Assembly: GCA_038318385.1 (NCBI GenBank)
Contig: JBBQCD010000002.1
Span: 62,001 to 126,000, forward strand
Source: Schlegelella_A sp038318385
GTDB lineage: Bacteria; Pseudomonadota; Gammaproteobacteria; Burkholderiales; Burkholderiaceae_C
Direction: 5' to 3'
DNA: 64,000 nt
Shown piece after piece: positions 7,742 through 16,409 of this stretch. The translations under genes and the position numbers were made by a program. The notes under the pieces were generated by a model. That model searched no databases and was not told the origin of the DNA. It was given only the letters and a program-made list of their open reading frames with translations. Positions within the stretch are counted from its first letter, which is position 1, and every line of letters begins with the position of its first letter.

Positions 7742-7929
7742 GAGGACGCGCCCGAGGACATGCTCGGGATGCTCCCTGTCAGCACGAGCTCCACGCGAGC
7801 CATCTCGGCCGCGATGCGATCGATGCGAACACTGTCCCACACGGGTGCCGCATACGCGGCTTCGAGTTCGTAGCGCAGCTTCTCGTAGTCTTCGTGCACG
7901 CCTCTTGCTCCCGCATTACCTGAAGACAT
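7738..7929 (-). CDS. Small helical hypothetical protein
   Basis: This 63-residue protein is mostly one amphipathic helical region: Y-E-K-L-R-Y-E-L-E-A-A-Y, then D-S-V-R-I-D-R-I-A-A-E-M-A-R-V-E. There is no signal peptide or membrane segment. The charged heptad-like pattern suggests a short coiled coil or a partner-binding helix. Its TGA overlaps the GTG of the next gene by three bases. The divergent DUF1615 gene starts about 150 bases upstream, so the gap probably holds both promoters. Function unknown. Confidence 0.55.
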   Translation of the reverse strand: MSSGNAGARGVHEDYEKLRYELEAAYAAPVWDSVRIDRIAAEMARVELVLTGSIPSMSSGASS

Positions 7930-8080
7930 CTTGTTGCAGATCCGGACGTCGCACCATCCCCGAGTTGAGTGCCCGCAGACGAACGGCAGCAGGCGTGCCT
8001 GCCGCTCGGGTTGCAATGGGTCGAGCCGTCGCCACGTGCAGACGGTGAAAGAAAAGCGCGTGATCAGGACCGAGGCATCG

Positions 8081-9205
8081 GTGACAGGGGCGACGCCCCG
8101 CCAGGGGAGGTTCGGCCTGCGGGCGCGCCTCCTCGGCTGGGCCATGCTGCTGGCCGGCTGCGCGAGCACGCCTCCTGCCCCTTCTCCCGCGGCGCCGAGT
8201 CCCGCCGAGGCCAGGGCCCTGATCGCGCAACTGCTGCCGTCCGGAACGCCGGACCGGGATGGATGGGCCGGTGACATCTACGTGGCTTTCGCGGTCATGG
8301 ATATCGCACCGAGTCGCGAGAATGCGTGTGCGGTGATCGCCGTGGCCGAGCAGGAGTCCGGCATTCGGACCGACCCGGTCGTCTCCGGCCTGCCGAAGAT
8401 CGCCTGGGAGGAGATCGATCGTCGGGCCGAGCAGGTCGGCGTACCCCGATTGCTCGTGCGCGCCGCGCTGCAGCTGCGCTCGCCGACGGGGGCCAGCTTC
8501 AGCGACCGCATCGACGGCGTGAAGACGGAAAGGGACCTCAGCGACATCTTCGAGGACTTCATCGGCATGGTGCCGATGGGCAGTCGATTGTTCGCGGGAG
8601 CCAACCCGGTCCGCACGCGTGGGCCGATGCAGGTCCAGGTCGCCTTCGCCGAGCGCCATGCCGACGTCCGTCCCTACCCGTACCCGGTCAAGGGCGGCAT
8701 CGGCGACGAGCTCTTCACGCGCCGTGGTGGCGTGTATTTCGGCGTGGCCCACCTGCTCGACTACCCCGCCTCCTATGACCGTCACCTCTTTCGCTTCGCC
8801 GACTTCAATGCCGGCCAGTACGCGAGCCGCAACGCGGCGTTCCAGGACGCATTGAGCATCGCCTCGGGCATTCCGCTCGTGCCGGATGGCGCGTTGCTGT
8901 CACGCGAGGGCCCGCAGCCCGCGATCGGCAACACCGAACTCGCGGCACGCGTCGTCGGCAAGCGGATCGACATCGGCGAAAGCGCCATCCGTCGTGCGCT
9001 GGAACAGGGACGCAGCGCGACGTTCGAGCGCACGTCGCTCTATGAGGGGGTGTTCGCGCTGGCCGACCAGATCGCGGGCCGCCGCCTTCCGCGAGCCACG
9101 GTGCCCCGGATCGATCTTCAGGGGCCGAAGATCAGGCGGCCGCTGACGACGGAATGGTTCGCCCGCCGTGTCGACGAGCGCTTCAGGCGCTGTCTGTCGC
9201 GCTAG
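8081..9205 (+). CDS. DUF1615 family lipoprotein
   Basis: The chosen GTG at 8081 is preceded by GAGG at five bases and gives a short lipoprotein signal ending L-L-A-G-C (cysteine near residue 27). The mature protein of about 348 residues is a DUF1615-type domain. The family text includes A-V-A-E-Q-E-S-G, G-P-M-Q-V-Q-V-A-F-A, the Y-P-Y-P-V-K-G motif, and R-G-G-V-Y-F-G-V-A-H-L-L. The E-Q-E-S-G plus G-P-M-Q-V layout recalls lytic transglycosylase-like folds, so a cell-wall role is possible but unproven. A GTG at 8060 and a frame open from 7931 are alternative starts. Confidence 0.82.
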   Translation: MTGATPRQGRFGLRARLLGWAMLLAGCASTPPAPSPAAPSPAEARALIAQLLPSGTPDRDGWAGDIYVAFAVMDIAPSRENACAVIAVAEQESGIRTDPVVSGLPKIAWEEIDRRAEQVGVPRLLVRAALQLRSPTGASFSDRIDGVKTERDLSDIFEDFIGMVPMGSRLFAGANPVRTRGPMQVQVAFAERHADVRPYPYPVKGGIGDELFTRRGGVYFGVAHLLDYPASYDRHLFRFADFNAGQYASRNAAFQDALSIASGIPLVPDGALLSREGPQPAIGNTELAARVVGKRIDIGESAIRRALEQGRSATFERTSLYEGVFALADQIAGRRLPRATVPRIDLQGPKIRRPLTTEWFARRVDERFRRCLSR

Positions 9206-9238
9206 GCGCGGCCGCGTGGGCGGCGACCGCCGGCCGTG

Positions 9239-9676
9239 TCAGCCTTGCAAGGCCGCGAGGCGCGCGGCAGCCTCGCGCTTGCCCATCTTTCTGATGGCGG
9301 CGATGGCCGGAAGGTGGCGCGCCAATGGACGCGACTTCCCCTGTTCCCAGTTGTAGACGGACTGCGACGACGCCCCCACAAGGAGGCCGCACTCGACCGC
9401 CGACAATGCCAGGCGCGCGCGTTGCGACGCCAGGCCTTTCGCACTGAACCGCTGCTTGCTGCTCCCCTCTTCGGCGTCGCTCGGCGGCGCTGTTCCCTTG
9501 GCCCCTCTCTGCACCCGGTTCAACTGCCGTTCAAGGGCCTGGGTGCGGCGCTTCAGTGCCGCGATCTCGGTGCGATATCCCGCGACAGACTTCTTGAGAG
9601 CAAGCGTCTCGTTGCGAATCTCCTTGCGGGCCACTCGGGAGATTTCGCTTTTCAGGATCTGGGCGATGTTTGGCAT
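9239..9676 (-). CDS. Small helix-turn-helix DNA-binding protein
   Basis: The product has 145 residues. It starts M-P-N-I-A-Q-I-L-K-S-E-I-S-R-V-A-R-K-E-I, a beginning often seen in a conserved proteobacterial HTH family. Residues 20-55 form a coiled coil (L-K-K-S-V-A-G-Y-R-T-E-I-A-A-L-K-R-R). A flexible linker follows, and then an XRE-like HTH (L-L-V-G-A-S-S-Q-S-V-Y-N-W-E-Q-G-K-S-R-P) near residues 98-125. A Y-N-W-E-Q-G-K recognition segment is typical of such repressors. It stands alone between convergent DUF1615 and a divergent aldehyde dehydrogenase. An ATG 42 bases upstream is possible but lacks the family N-terminus. Confidence 0.8.
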   Translation of the reverse strand: MPNIAQILKSEISRVARKEIRNETLALKKSVAGYRTEIAALKRRTQALERQLNRVQRGAKGTAPPSDAEEGSSKQRFSAKGLASQRARLALSAVECGLLVGASSQSVYNWEQGKSRPLARHLPAIAAIRKMGKREAAARLAALQG

Positions 9677-9915
9677 ACGCGAGATTGTGCAGCCATACGC
9701 GCGCCCCATCGCCGACACCGTTTCCAGGTCGAGGGCGGAAGAACCCTTAGACGAACCGAGAGCGGCGCCGGCAGTCGATTCCCTGTCGTGCCGGGCGACT
9801 GCCTCGAGGGTTCCCGCGGCGGGAACGCCCCGGAATCAGGGTCTATCGGCGTAAGCCAGCGCGAGCGATGCTTTTGCGCGAACATCGAAATCGACCCGAA
9901 CTGCGCGAGACCTCC

Positions 9916-11286
9916 ATGGCCTACCAAAGCACCAATCCCTACACCGGCAAGACAGTCGAGACTTTCGAGGAGATCGGCGACGCCGAACTCGAGGCACGCC
10001 TGAAGGCGGCGACCCATTGCTACGAGAACGTCTGGCGTCAGAAGTCGTTCGCCGAGCGCAAGGCGGTGCTGTCGAAGGCCGCGGCGCTGATGCGCGAACA
10101 GTCGCAGACCTTCGCCGAGCTGATCACGCTCGAGATGGGCAAGCTCATTGCCCAGAGCCAGGGCGAGGTCGCGCTGAGCGCGGCCATCCTCGACTACTAC
10201 GCCGAGCACGCCGAAGCCTTCCTCGCGCCCGAGAAGCTGACCACGGCGCGGGGCGAGGCGACCGTCGAGAGCAGCCCGATCGGCGTGCTCTTCGGCGTCG
10301 AGCCCTGGAACTACCCGTACTACCAGGTCGCGCGCTTCGCAGCGCCGAACCTGATGGCCGGCAACACGGTCCTCGTCAAGCACGCCTCCAACGTGCCGCA
10401 GTGCGCGTTGGCGTTCGAGCGCCTGCTGATCGAGGCCGGTGCGCCCAAGGGCGCCTACACCAACCTCTTCATCTCCAAGGACCAGGTCGCCAAGGTCATC
10501 GACGACCCGCGCATCCGCGCCGTGGCCCTGACCGGCAGCGAAGGCGCCGGCGCCGTCATCGCCGAGCGCGCCGGCAGGAACCTGAAGAAGTCGACGCTCG
10601 AGCTCGGCGGCAGCGATGCGTTCATCGTCCTCGACGACGCCGACCTCGACAAGGCTGTCAAGCACGCGGTCAGCGGACGCATGGGCAACTCCGGTCAAGC
10701 CTGCACGGCGTCCAAACGGATCATCGTCGTCGACGCGCTGGCCGACCGCTTTCTCGAGAAGTTCCAGGCCGCGATGGAGGGCTTCAAGCCCGGCGACCCG
10801 ATGGACAAGCAGACCACGCTCGCGCCGTTGTCCTCGGCGGGTGCCTTGAAGACCATCCTCGGCCAGGTCGAGGAAGCCGTCGGCCACGGCGCGCGCGTCC
10901 TGCTCGGCGGCAAGCGCGTGGACGGCCAGGCCGGCGCCTTCATGCAGCCGTCGATCCTCACCGACCTGAAAGCCGACAACCCGGGTTACCACCAGGAATT
11001 CTTCGGCCCCGTCGCCCTGTTCTTCCGCGTCAAGGACGAGGCCGCGGCCATCACCCTGGCCAACGACTCCCCGTTCGGCCTTGGCGGCTCGGTGTTCACC
11101 CAGGACGCCGAGCGCGGCAAGCGCGTCGCCCGGCAGATCGAGACCGGCATGGTGTTCATCAATTCGGCGGCGGTGTCCACGCCCGACCTGCCGTTCGGCG
11201 GCGTCAAGAACTCCGGTTACGGTCGCGAGCTCTCCGGGGCAGGCATCCAGGAGTTCGTCAACAAGAAGCTGATCCGGGTGAACTGA
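9916..11286 (+). CDS. NAD(P)-dependent succinate-semialdehyde dehydrogenase-like enzyme
   Basis: An aldehyde dehydrogenase of 456 residues. The catalytic cysteine is C263 in G-Q-A-C-T-A-S-K-R, and the general base is E229 in L-E-L-G-G-S-D. The E-P-W-N-Y-P segment and the end (S-G-Y-G-R-E-L-S, then E-F-V-N-K-K-L-I) place it with the NAD(P)-dependent succinate-semialdehyde dehydrogenases, which oxidise succinate semialdehyde to succinate; the exact aldehyde is not certain. The ATG at 9916 gives the family start M-A-Y-Q-S-T-N-P-Y-T-G. The frame is open further upstream to an ATG at 9868. It has no operon partner. Confidence 0.87.
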   Translation: MAYQSTNPYTGKTVETFEEIGDAELEARLKAATHCYENVWRQKSFAERKAVLSKAAALMREQSQTFAELITLEMGKLIAQSQGEVALSAAILDYYAEHAEAFLAPEKLTTARGEATVESSPIGVLFGVEPWNYPYYQVARFAAPNLMAGNTVLVKHASNVPQCALAFERLLIEAGAPKGAYTNLFISKDQVAKVIDDPRIRAVALTGSEGAGAVIAERAGRNLKKSTLELGGSDAFIVLDDADLDKAVKHAVSGRMGNSGQACTASKRIIVVDALADRFLEKFQAAMEGFKPGDPMDKQTTLAPLSSAGALKTILGQVEEAVGHGARVLLGGKRVDGQAGAFMQPSILTDLKADNPGYHQEFFGPVALFFRVKDEAAAITLANDSPFGLGGSVFTQDAERGKRVARQIETGMVFINSAAVSTPDLPFGGVKNSGYGRELSGAGIQEFVNKKLIRVN

Positions 11287-11318
11287 GGCGAGGGCCGACT
11301 GGCGGTGGTGGCCTCGCC
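11287..11318. terminator. Possible bidirectional terminator hairpin
   Basis: GGCGAGG at 11287-11293 pairs with CCTCGCC at 11312-11318, and two further G-C pairs form past a single bulge. It lies in the 64-base gap between two convergent genes. No T-run follows, so its strength is uncertain. Confidence 0.35.
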
Positions 11319-11350
11319 ACTTCGCCAGGGCATCGTCAGTCGCTCCTGAC

Positions 11351-12079
11351 CTACTGCAGGCGGTAGCCGAACGGCACCGTGACCAGCACGTCGCGGCCCT
11401 GGCCCTGGCACTTGAATCTCTCGACGATCCGCACGCTGGCGCGCGCGAACGTCGGGTGCGAAGCGTGCAGAGCCTTGACGTTGGCCACCCTGCCGTCGGC
11501 CTTCAGCGTGAACTGAACCAGCGCGTCGCCGCGCTCGATGCCGAGGCGACGCGCACGCACCGGGTAGGACGCATCCCCCATCACCGTGGTGTAGTTGGCG
11601 CAGGCCACGCCGGCCGTCACCGGCGGTGCCGGCGCAGGCTTCGGCGGGGGGGCTGGAGGCGGAGGCGGCGGCCTGGGTGCCGGTGGGGACGGAGGCGCCG
11701 GCGGTGCGGGTGGAGCGGGTACGAGCGGTGGCGGCGGCGCCGGTGCGATCACGACCGGCTCGGGCGGGGGCGTCGGCGTCCTCACCACGATCCGCGGCGC
11801 CGGCGGCGGCGGCTTGAGAATGCGGATCTCCGGCGGGGGGATGAACGGCGGTGGCGGCGGCTCGAACTCCGGCGCCGCGACGACCAGTTCGGGCGGTGGC
11901 GGCGGCTTCACCTTGGGCTCCTCGATCACCTTGGCTTCGACCGGAGGCCTGACGACGTCGATGATCTTCTTCGCCAGGCCGTTGACGAGCGCATACACCA
12001 GCGCGACGTGAAGGGCGATGACGATGACGATGCCGACCAGATGACGCCACGGACTGCGTCGACGTTCGGCAAAATTCAT
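11351..12079 (-). CDS. TonB-like energy transducer
   Basis: This 242-residue protein has the three TonB parts. A basic N-terminus and one membrane helix occupy residues 12-33. A very proline-rich periplasmic spacer (about 55-155) is built of P-P-P-P runs and E-P-x-V. The C-terminal TonB domain begins at about 160 with Y-P-V-R-A-R-R-L-G-I-E-R-G-D-A-L-V-Q-F. TonB passes energy from the inner membrane to outer membrane transporters. No exbB/exbD or receptor gene is adjacent, so its partner is unknown. An upstream ATG exists, but this one places the helix correctly. Confidence 0.85.
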   Translation of the reverse strand: MNFAERRRSPWRHLVGIVIVIALHVALVYALVNGLAKKIIDVVRPPVEAKVIEEPKVKPPPPPELVVAAPEFEPPPPPFIPPPEIRILKPPPPAPRIVVRTPTPPPEPVVIAPAPPPPLVPAPPAPPAPPSPPAPRPPPPPPAPPPKPAPAPPVTAGVACANYTTVMGDASYPVRARRLGIERGDALVQFTLKADGRVANVKALHASHPTFARASVRIVERFKCQGQGRDVLVTVPFGYRLQ

Positions 12080-12375
12080 GGCGTCCTGATCGCGGGATGC
12101 ATGCCGCATGTGAACACAAAGAGGCGCTCCGGGCATCGGGAGTGCTCCTTTTCCCTGCGCGACGCTCGGCGCCCGTTCGCGGTCATCAAGCGCATGGCGA
12201 TTGGCATTCGCCGGCAGGTCTCCGAAAGGTCGCGGCCGTTCGGCTCGAGGGTGAACTTCGTAGATCGATTCGGGGTCGAACGCGCCATGCATGTCCGCAC
12301 CGCGTCGAGGGCTCGCCCCACGAGCAGAGCCATCCGGTCCGAAAGAACCCGGTACGGGACTTGCTCGGCACATCG

Positions 12376-13275
12376 ATGACTCTCAACCACATTCGTTTCG
12401 GTCACGGCAAGCCCCTCCTGCTGGTGCACGGGCTCGGCGGAAGCTGGCGCTCGTGGACACCCGTGCTCGCCCTGCTCGGGGCGCAACGCGAAGTGGTGGC
12501 CATCGATCTGCCGGGCTTCGGCGCCAGCGTCGCCCTCGATCACCAGCCCTCGATCGACGCCCTCGCGGACGCCGTCGAGGATTTCCTCGAAAAGTCCGGC
12601 CTGCGAGGCGTGGATGCGGTCGGCAGTTCGCTCGGCGCCCGCGTCGTTCTCGAACTGGCGCGGCGGGGCAGTCATGTCGGCGCTGTCGTCGCGCTCGACC
12701 CCGGAGGCTTCTGGCAGCGTTGGCAGGCCCATGTGTTCTTCGTTTCGGTCTGGCTGTCGGTGCGACTGCTCGCCATCCTGCGACCGCTGCTCGACCGTGT
12801 CTTGCGCAGCCGTGCGGGACGCTCGCTGCTGCTGGCACGCCTCTCCTCGCGACCCACCGCCCTGGCACCCGCGATCGCCCTCGAAGAAATGCGCGGCTAC
12901 GCCCGCAAGCCGGCGATGGATTCGCTGCTCTATCAGCTCGCCTACCGCGAGCCGCAGCGTGGTGCCCCGCCGGGATCGATTGCGGCACCGCTGGTGATCG
13001 GCTGGGGCCGCGCCGACCGCGTCTGTCCTCCGGCGCAGGCGGCTCGCGCGCTGGCCCTGTTTCCCGACGCGCGGCTGCACTGGTTCGAACACTGCGGACA
13101 TTTTCCCCATTGGGACGCACCCGAAGCCACCGTGAAGCTGATCCTCGAGACCACGGGGGCGGCACCCCGCAGTGCAGCGCCGACCGCAGGCAGCCCACCC
13201 TCCACGTCCGCGAGGTCCGTACGGGGCGCCGTGGACGCGGGCCGCTACGGGGCTATTCGCGCACGTCCCTGCTGA
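12376..13275 (+). CDS. Alpha/beta hydrolase
   Basis: The protein has 299 residues with the alpha/beta hydrolase order. The oxyanion segment V-H-G-L-G-G-S-W-R-S-W is near residue 18, the nucleophile S85 lies in G-S-S-L-G, the acid is probably the aspartate in G-W-G-R-A-D, and the base is the histidine in E-H-C-G-H-F-P-H-W-D. A hydrophobic stretch (residues 117-137) may be a lid. After about residue 265 the C-terminus turns low-complexity, rich in A, S and R, and may be unstructured. Substrate unknown; no operon partner. The 296-base gap before it (12080-12375), shared with the divergent tonB-like gene, shows no other feature. Confidence 0.82.
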   Translation: MTLNHIRFGHGKPLLLVHGLGGSWRSWTPVLALLGAQREVVAIDLPGFGASVALDHQPSIDALADAVEDFLEKSGLRGVDAVGSSLGARVVLELARRGSHVGAVVALDPGGFWQRWQAHVFFVSVWLSVRLLAILRPLLDRVLRSRAGRSLLLARLSSRPTALAPAIALEEMRGYARKPAMDSLLYQLAYREPQRGAPPGSIAAPLVIGWGRADRVCPPAQAARALALFPDARLHWFEHCGHFPHWDAPEATVKLILETTGAAPRSAAPTAGSPPSTSARSVRGAVDAGRYGAIRARPC

Positions 13276-13383
13276 CATTGACCGCAGTCGAGGGCCTGAG
13301 TCGCGCCGGCGGATGTCCGGGTGGCATCCGTCGAGCCGGTTCTCCTGCCCCGCGACGACCCCGCGCGGGGAGGAATACAGTGC

Positions 13384-14091
13384 ATGCAGCCGCTCACCAT
13401 CGTGGCGGTCCCCATCGAGCCTCCACTGCTCATGCGCAAGTTCGCACTCGTCGGTCTCGCACTGCTCGCCTTCTTCGCGCTCGTCGTCTGGTCGACGTGG
13501 CACTTCTGGCTCGGACCTCGGGTCCAGGTCGAGACGCGGGTCGGTCCGCGCGGCACCTTCGTGCTGATGCGCACCGAGGGCGGCGTGCTCGGCGTGGCTG
13601 CACTGAAGCGCACGGAGCGTGTCACCCGGTCCGAGACGCTGCTCGTGGCGGGCGTTTCGCTCGGCACCACCGTCTCGACGATCGAGGTGCCGGTCGTCTA
13701 CCAGTACGAGATCGCGCTCGCCCGCGAGTGGCCGGTCCTGATCAGCGGCAGGACCTGCGTCGTGCAGACGCCGCCGATCGCGCTCGCAAGCCCTGTCGCC
13801 TTCGACACCGCTGGCATCCGCATGGACACCCGCAACGGCTGGGCCCGCCTCAACAAGGCGGAGAACCTGGAGACCCTGCAGCGCTCGCTGAGTGCCGCAC
13901 TCGAGAGCAACGCGAAGGCGACGGCCAACTGGCGCGAGGCCACCGAGTTCGGGCGCAAGACGGTTGCCGAGTTCGTGGCCAAATGGTTTCCCGACCCGCG
14001 TTGCCGACCCGGGTCCGGGTATGCGGTGAAGGTCGTGTTCCCGAACGAGAGCATCGAGGACGCGCTCGCGGGACGGCCGACGCCCGACTAG
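13384..14091 (+). CDS. Membrane-anchored hypothetical protein
   Basis: A strong Shine-Dalgarno (GGGAGGA) ten bases before the ATG at 13384 supports this start; a second ATG at 13432 lies just before the helix. The 235-residue product has one membrane helix (about residues 20-40, F-A-L-V-G-L-A-L-L-A-F-F-A-L-V-V-W). An extracytoplasmic beta-rich region follows (to about 130), then a long helix around N-W-R-E-A-T-E-F-G-R-K-T-V-A-E-F-V. The end (S-G-Y-A-V-K-V-V-F) looks like a closing strand. The layout of an anchor, strands and a long helix resembles small anchored envelope proteins, but I do not recognise a family. Confidence 0.72.
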   Translation: MQPLTIVAVPIEPPLLMRKFALVGLALLAFFALVVWSTWHFWLGPRVQVETRVGPRGTFVLMRTEGGVLGVAALKRTERVTRSETLLVAGVSLGTTVSTIEVPVVYQYEIALAREWPVLISGRTCVVQTPPIALASPVAFDTAGIRMDTRNGWARLNKAENLETLQRSLSAALESNAKATANWREATEFGRKTVAEFVAKWFPDPRCRPGSGYAVKVVFPNESIEDALAGRPTPD

Positions 14092-14163
14092 CGCAGCGTC
14101 GCTGCACGTCCGACGGTGCACGCAAGGACGTCGATAATTGCGGCCTCACTCCGATTGCCTCCG

Positions 14164-14784
14164 ATGATCGTCGTCCATCACCTCAACGAATCACGTTCGC
14201 AGCGCGTCCTGTGGCTGCTCGAGGAACTGGGGGTTCCGTACGAGATCCGCCGGTACGCGCGCGATGCGGCGACGCGGCTGGCACCGCCGGAACTGAGGGC
14301 CGTGCACCCGCTTGGCAAATCGCCCGTCATCGAGGACGACGGGCGTACGATCATCGAGTCCGGCGCGATCGTCGACTACCTGATCAGGCGGCATGGCGGC
14401 GGACGGCTCGAGCCCGCTCGCCATTCAGCGGATTTCGAGATCTACAACCAGTGGCTGCACTACGCCGAAGGCTCTGCCATGCTGCCGCTGCTGCTCAAGC
14501 TCTACGTCTCGCGCCTCGGCGAGGCGGGCGCGCCGCTCGCGCCGCGGATCGACAGCGAGCTGAAGAACCACCTCGGCTACGTCGATGCGGCGCTCGAAGG
14601 TCGCGAGTGGCTCGTCGGCAAAGAGCTCTCCGGCGCCGACATCCAGATGAGCTTCGTTGGCGAAGCCGCGCGCGGCCTGCGCGCCGACTACCCTCAGATG
14701 GATGCCTGGGTCCGCCGCTTCCAGCAGCGGCCGGCCTACCGTCGCGCGCTGGAGCGCGGTGGTCCCTATTCGATGGCGAACTGA
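14164..14784 (+). CDS. Glutathione S-transferase
   Basis: This 206-residue GST begins with a thioredoxin-like domain (residues 1-80). The active site region is H-H-L-N-E-S-R-S-Q-R-V near residue 6, and the glutathione-binding turn is S-P-V-I-E-D-D followed by I-I-E-S-G-A-I. The all-helical C-terminal domain holds L-S-G-A-D-I-Q-M-S, the N-capping box of the family. It resembles the YfcG/beta-type relatives. Such enzymes conjugate or reduce electrophiles with glutathione. The convergent neighbour is a dienelactone hydrolase, so a detoxification or degradation context is possible. Confidence 0.87.
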   Translation: MIVVHHLNESRSQRVLWLLEELGVPYEIRRYARDAATRLAPPELRAVHPLGKSPVIEDDGRTIIESGAIVDYLIRRHGGGRLEPARHSADFEIYNQWLHYAEGSAMLPLLLKLYVSRLGEAGAPLAPRIDSELKNHLGYVDAALEGREWLVGKELSGADIQMSFVGEAARGLRADYPQMDAWVRRFQQRPAYRRALERGGPYSMAN

Positions 14785-14822
14785 CCGCGTCGCAACGTGG
14801 CGGCCATCGCGCCGCGGAACAG

Positions 14823-14851
14823 CGCGGGGCTCCGGGGCCTTCGTCCCCGCG
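14823..14851. terminator. Possible bidirectional terminator hairpin
   Basis: CGCGGGG at 14823-14829 pairs perfectly with CCCCGCG at 14845-14851 around a 15-base loop. It lies between convergent genes and has no T-run. Confidence 0.35.
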
Positions 14852-14866
14852 AGGAGTTGGCGATTG

Positions 14867-15604
14867 TCAGTGGCGCAACGTGCGCTCGAACAGGCTGAAG
14901 AGCCGTTCCCAATGGCGCTCCGCAGCGGCCTTGTCGTAGACGCCGGCGCGCAGCGGAAACACGAAGCCGTGCTCCACGCCGGGGTACCAATCGAGGCGAT
15001 GCGGAGCCGCCGCATTCTGCAACCCGGCCTCGAGCAGGGCAATGTCGGCCGGCGGTGCCCACTTGTCGATCTCGGCGCAGGCGAAGTAGCTTTCGCAGCG
15101 CAGCATCGGCGCTGTGCGGTGCGGCGAATCCGGCTGCTCGGTCGCCATGTTGGCGCCGTGGATCGAAGCGATGCAGCGCAGGCGATCCGGGAATGCCGCC
15201 GCCGCCCACATCACGAACGGCCCGCTCATGCAGTAGCCGACCGCGCCGACGCGGGTCGCATCGGCTGCCTGCGGGTGCGCATCGACCCAGGCGAGCATGG
15301 CCGCGGTATCGCAGCGCGTCGTCGCACCATCGAGCGTGGCCATCAGCGAGAACATGTGCGCCATTGCCGCCTCGGTGCGCTCGGTGAGCCAGAAGTCGCG
15401 CGAGCGCCGGTAGTAGAGGTTGGGCAGGACCACGCAATAGCCGACCGCGGCGATGCGCCGTGCCATGTCGTGCAGTTCCTCGCGCTTGCCCGGGGCGTCC
15501 ATGTAGAACAAGACGACCGGATGCGGCCCACCCTCTTCCGGATGAACCACGAAGCTGTTCATCGCGCCGTCGGCGGTGGCAATGTCGATGTGGTGCTCGA
15601 TCAC
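14867..15604 (-). CDS. Dienelactone hydrolase family protein
   Basis: The protein has 245 residues. Its catalytic triad is the dienelactone hydrolase type: C125 in G-Y-C-M-S-G, the histidine of E-H-G-F-V-F-P (H212), and an aspartate near residue 180 (E-I-D-K-W). Family enzymes open cyclic ester lactones, as in chloroaromatic or protoanemonin breakdown, but many members act on other esters. The start is GTG at 15604, set by AGGAG seven bases upstream. A longer open frame continues upstream but would run into the neighbouring gene. The gene is 22 bases from the lipoprotein hydrolase gene and probably shares its transcript. Confidence 0.87.
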   Translation of the reverse strand: MIEHHIDIATADGAMNSFVVHPEEGGPHPVVLFYMDAPGKREELHDMARRIAAVGYCVVLPNLYYRRSRDFWLTERTEAAMAHMFSLMATLDGATTRCDTAAMLAWVDAHPQAADATRVGAVGYCMSGPFVMWAAAAFPDRLRCIASIHGANMATEQPDSPHRTAPMLRCESYFACAEIDKWAPPADIALLEAGLQNAAAPHRLDWYPGVEHGFVFPLRAGVYDKAAAERHWERLFSLFERTLRH

Positions 15605-15611
15605 GTGGTTT

Positions 15612-15616
15612 CTCCT
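15612..15616 (-). promoter_or_regulatory. Shine-Dalgarno fixing a GTG start
   Basis: AGGAG on the minus strand stands seven bases before the GTG at 15604 and selects that start for the dienelactone hydrolase gene. Confidence 0.7.
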
Positions 15617-15626
15617 CGCAGTCCTT

Positions 15627-16406
15627 TCAGCCCGCGCACGACGGGTCGCGCGGCAACGGCAAACCCGGCAACAGGGTCTGCCAGAGTGTCTCCCAGACGG
15701 GCCAGTCGTGGCCACCGGCCGCGGTGAAGACCCGATTCGGCGGCAGCACGGCGCCGAGCAGCCGCTGGCTGAACGCAAAGCGGTCGCCGTCGCCGTAACC
15801 CAGGTAGAGCAGCGGCGACGGTCGGGAGGCGTGGGCCTGCAGCCATCGCCACAGGCCTTCTTCGTCGATCGGCACGGCCGACCGTGCCGGTGCCTGCCAG
15901 GCTGCCAGTCCACCCGCTGCGGCGATGGCGGCGCTTTGGCGACGCTCGCCGAGGTATGGCGCAAGGGCGACGATGCCGTCGATCCCGGCCGATGTGTCCG
16001 CGGTCGCAGCCGCCTGCAGCAACGCGCCGAAGCCGCCGACGGAAATGCCGACGAACCAGATGTGCGCGTAGCCGCGCGCGCGCGCCGGCGCGAGGATGTC
16101 GTGCTCCAGGCGCTCGAGAATGCTGCGTTCGCTGTAGTAGCCGAGATGGGCGTCGACGAGAACGATGTCCGCGGCGATCTGCTGCCCGCGGACGGCTGCA
16201 ACGAAACCGTGGGTGACGAAGTCCTCGGGCAAAGAGTAGGAGCCCGGCAGGAAAACGAGCAACGTCGTGGGCCGCTGGACGCAGGCCGCTTCGAGGACGA
16301 CCGTGCGCATCGGCACCGGCGTCGGCCGCCACAGGCCGCATCCGCCGAGGATCGCGGCCAGCAACGCGAGCGCGGCGCGGCCAAGCACCCATCCGTGGAC
16401 CGGCAC
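15627..16406 (-). CDS. Lipoprotein-like alpha/beta hydrolase
   Basis: This 259-residue protein opens with a lipoprotein signal (L-A-L-L-A-A-I-L-G-G-C, lipidated C23 expected). The body is an alpha/beta hydrolase with V-F-L-P-G-S-Y near residue 51, the nucleophile elbow G-I-S-V-G-G (S122) and a late G-G-H-D-W for the histidine. The aspartate probably lies in G-Y-G-D-G-D. It is likely anchored in the periplasm, unlike its cytoplasmic neighbours. It lies three bases from the histidine kinase gene on the same strand, so the two may be cotranscribed. Substrate unknown. Confidence 0.78.
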   Translation of the reverse strand: MPVHGWVLGRAALALLAAILGGCGLWRPTPVPMRTVVLEAACVQRPTTLLVFLPGSYSLPEDFVTHGFVAAVRGQQIAADIVLVDAHLGYYSERSILERLEHDILAPARARGYAHIWFVGISVGGFGALLQAAATADTSAGIDGIVALAPYLGERRQSAAIAAAGGLAAWQAPARSAVPIDEEGLWRWLQAHASRPSPLLYLGYGDGDRFAFSQRLLGAVLPPNRVFTAAGGHDWPVWETLWQTLLPGLPLPRDPSCAG

Positions 16407-16409
16407 GGC

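Noticed and set aside
12291..14939. Plus-strand frame of 882 codons overlapping three recognised genes
   Set aside because: It runs in a different frame through the hydrolase, anchored protein and GST genes, and its text is Arg/Ala/Pro-rich noise.
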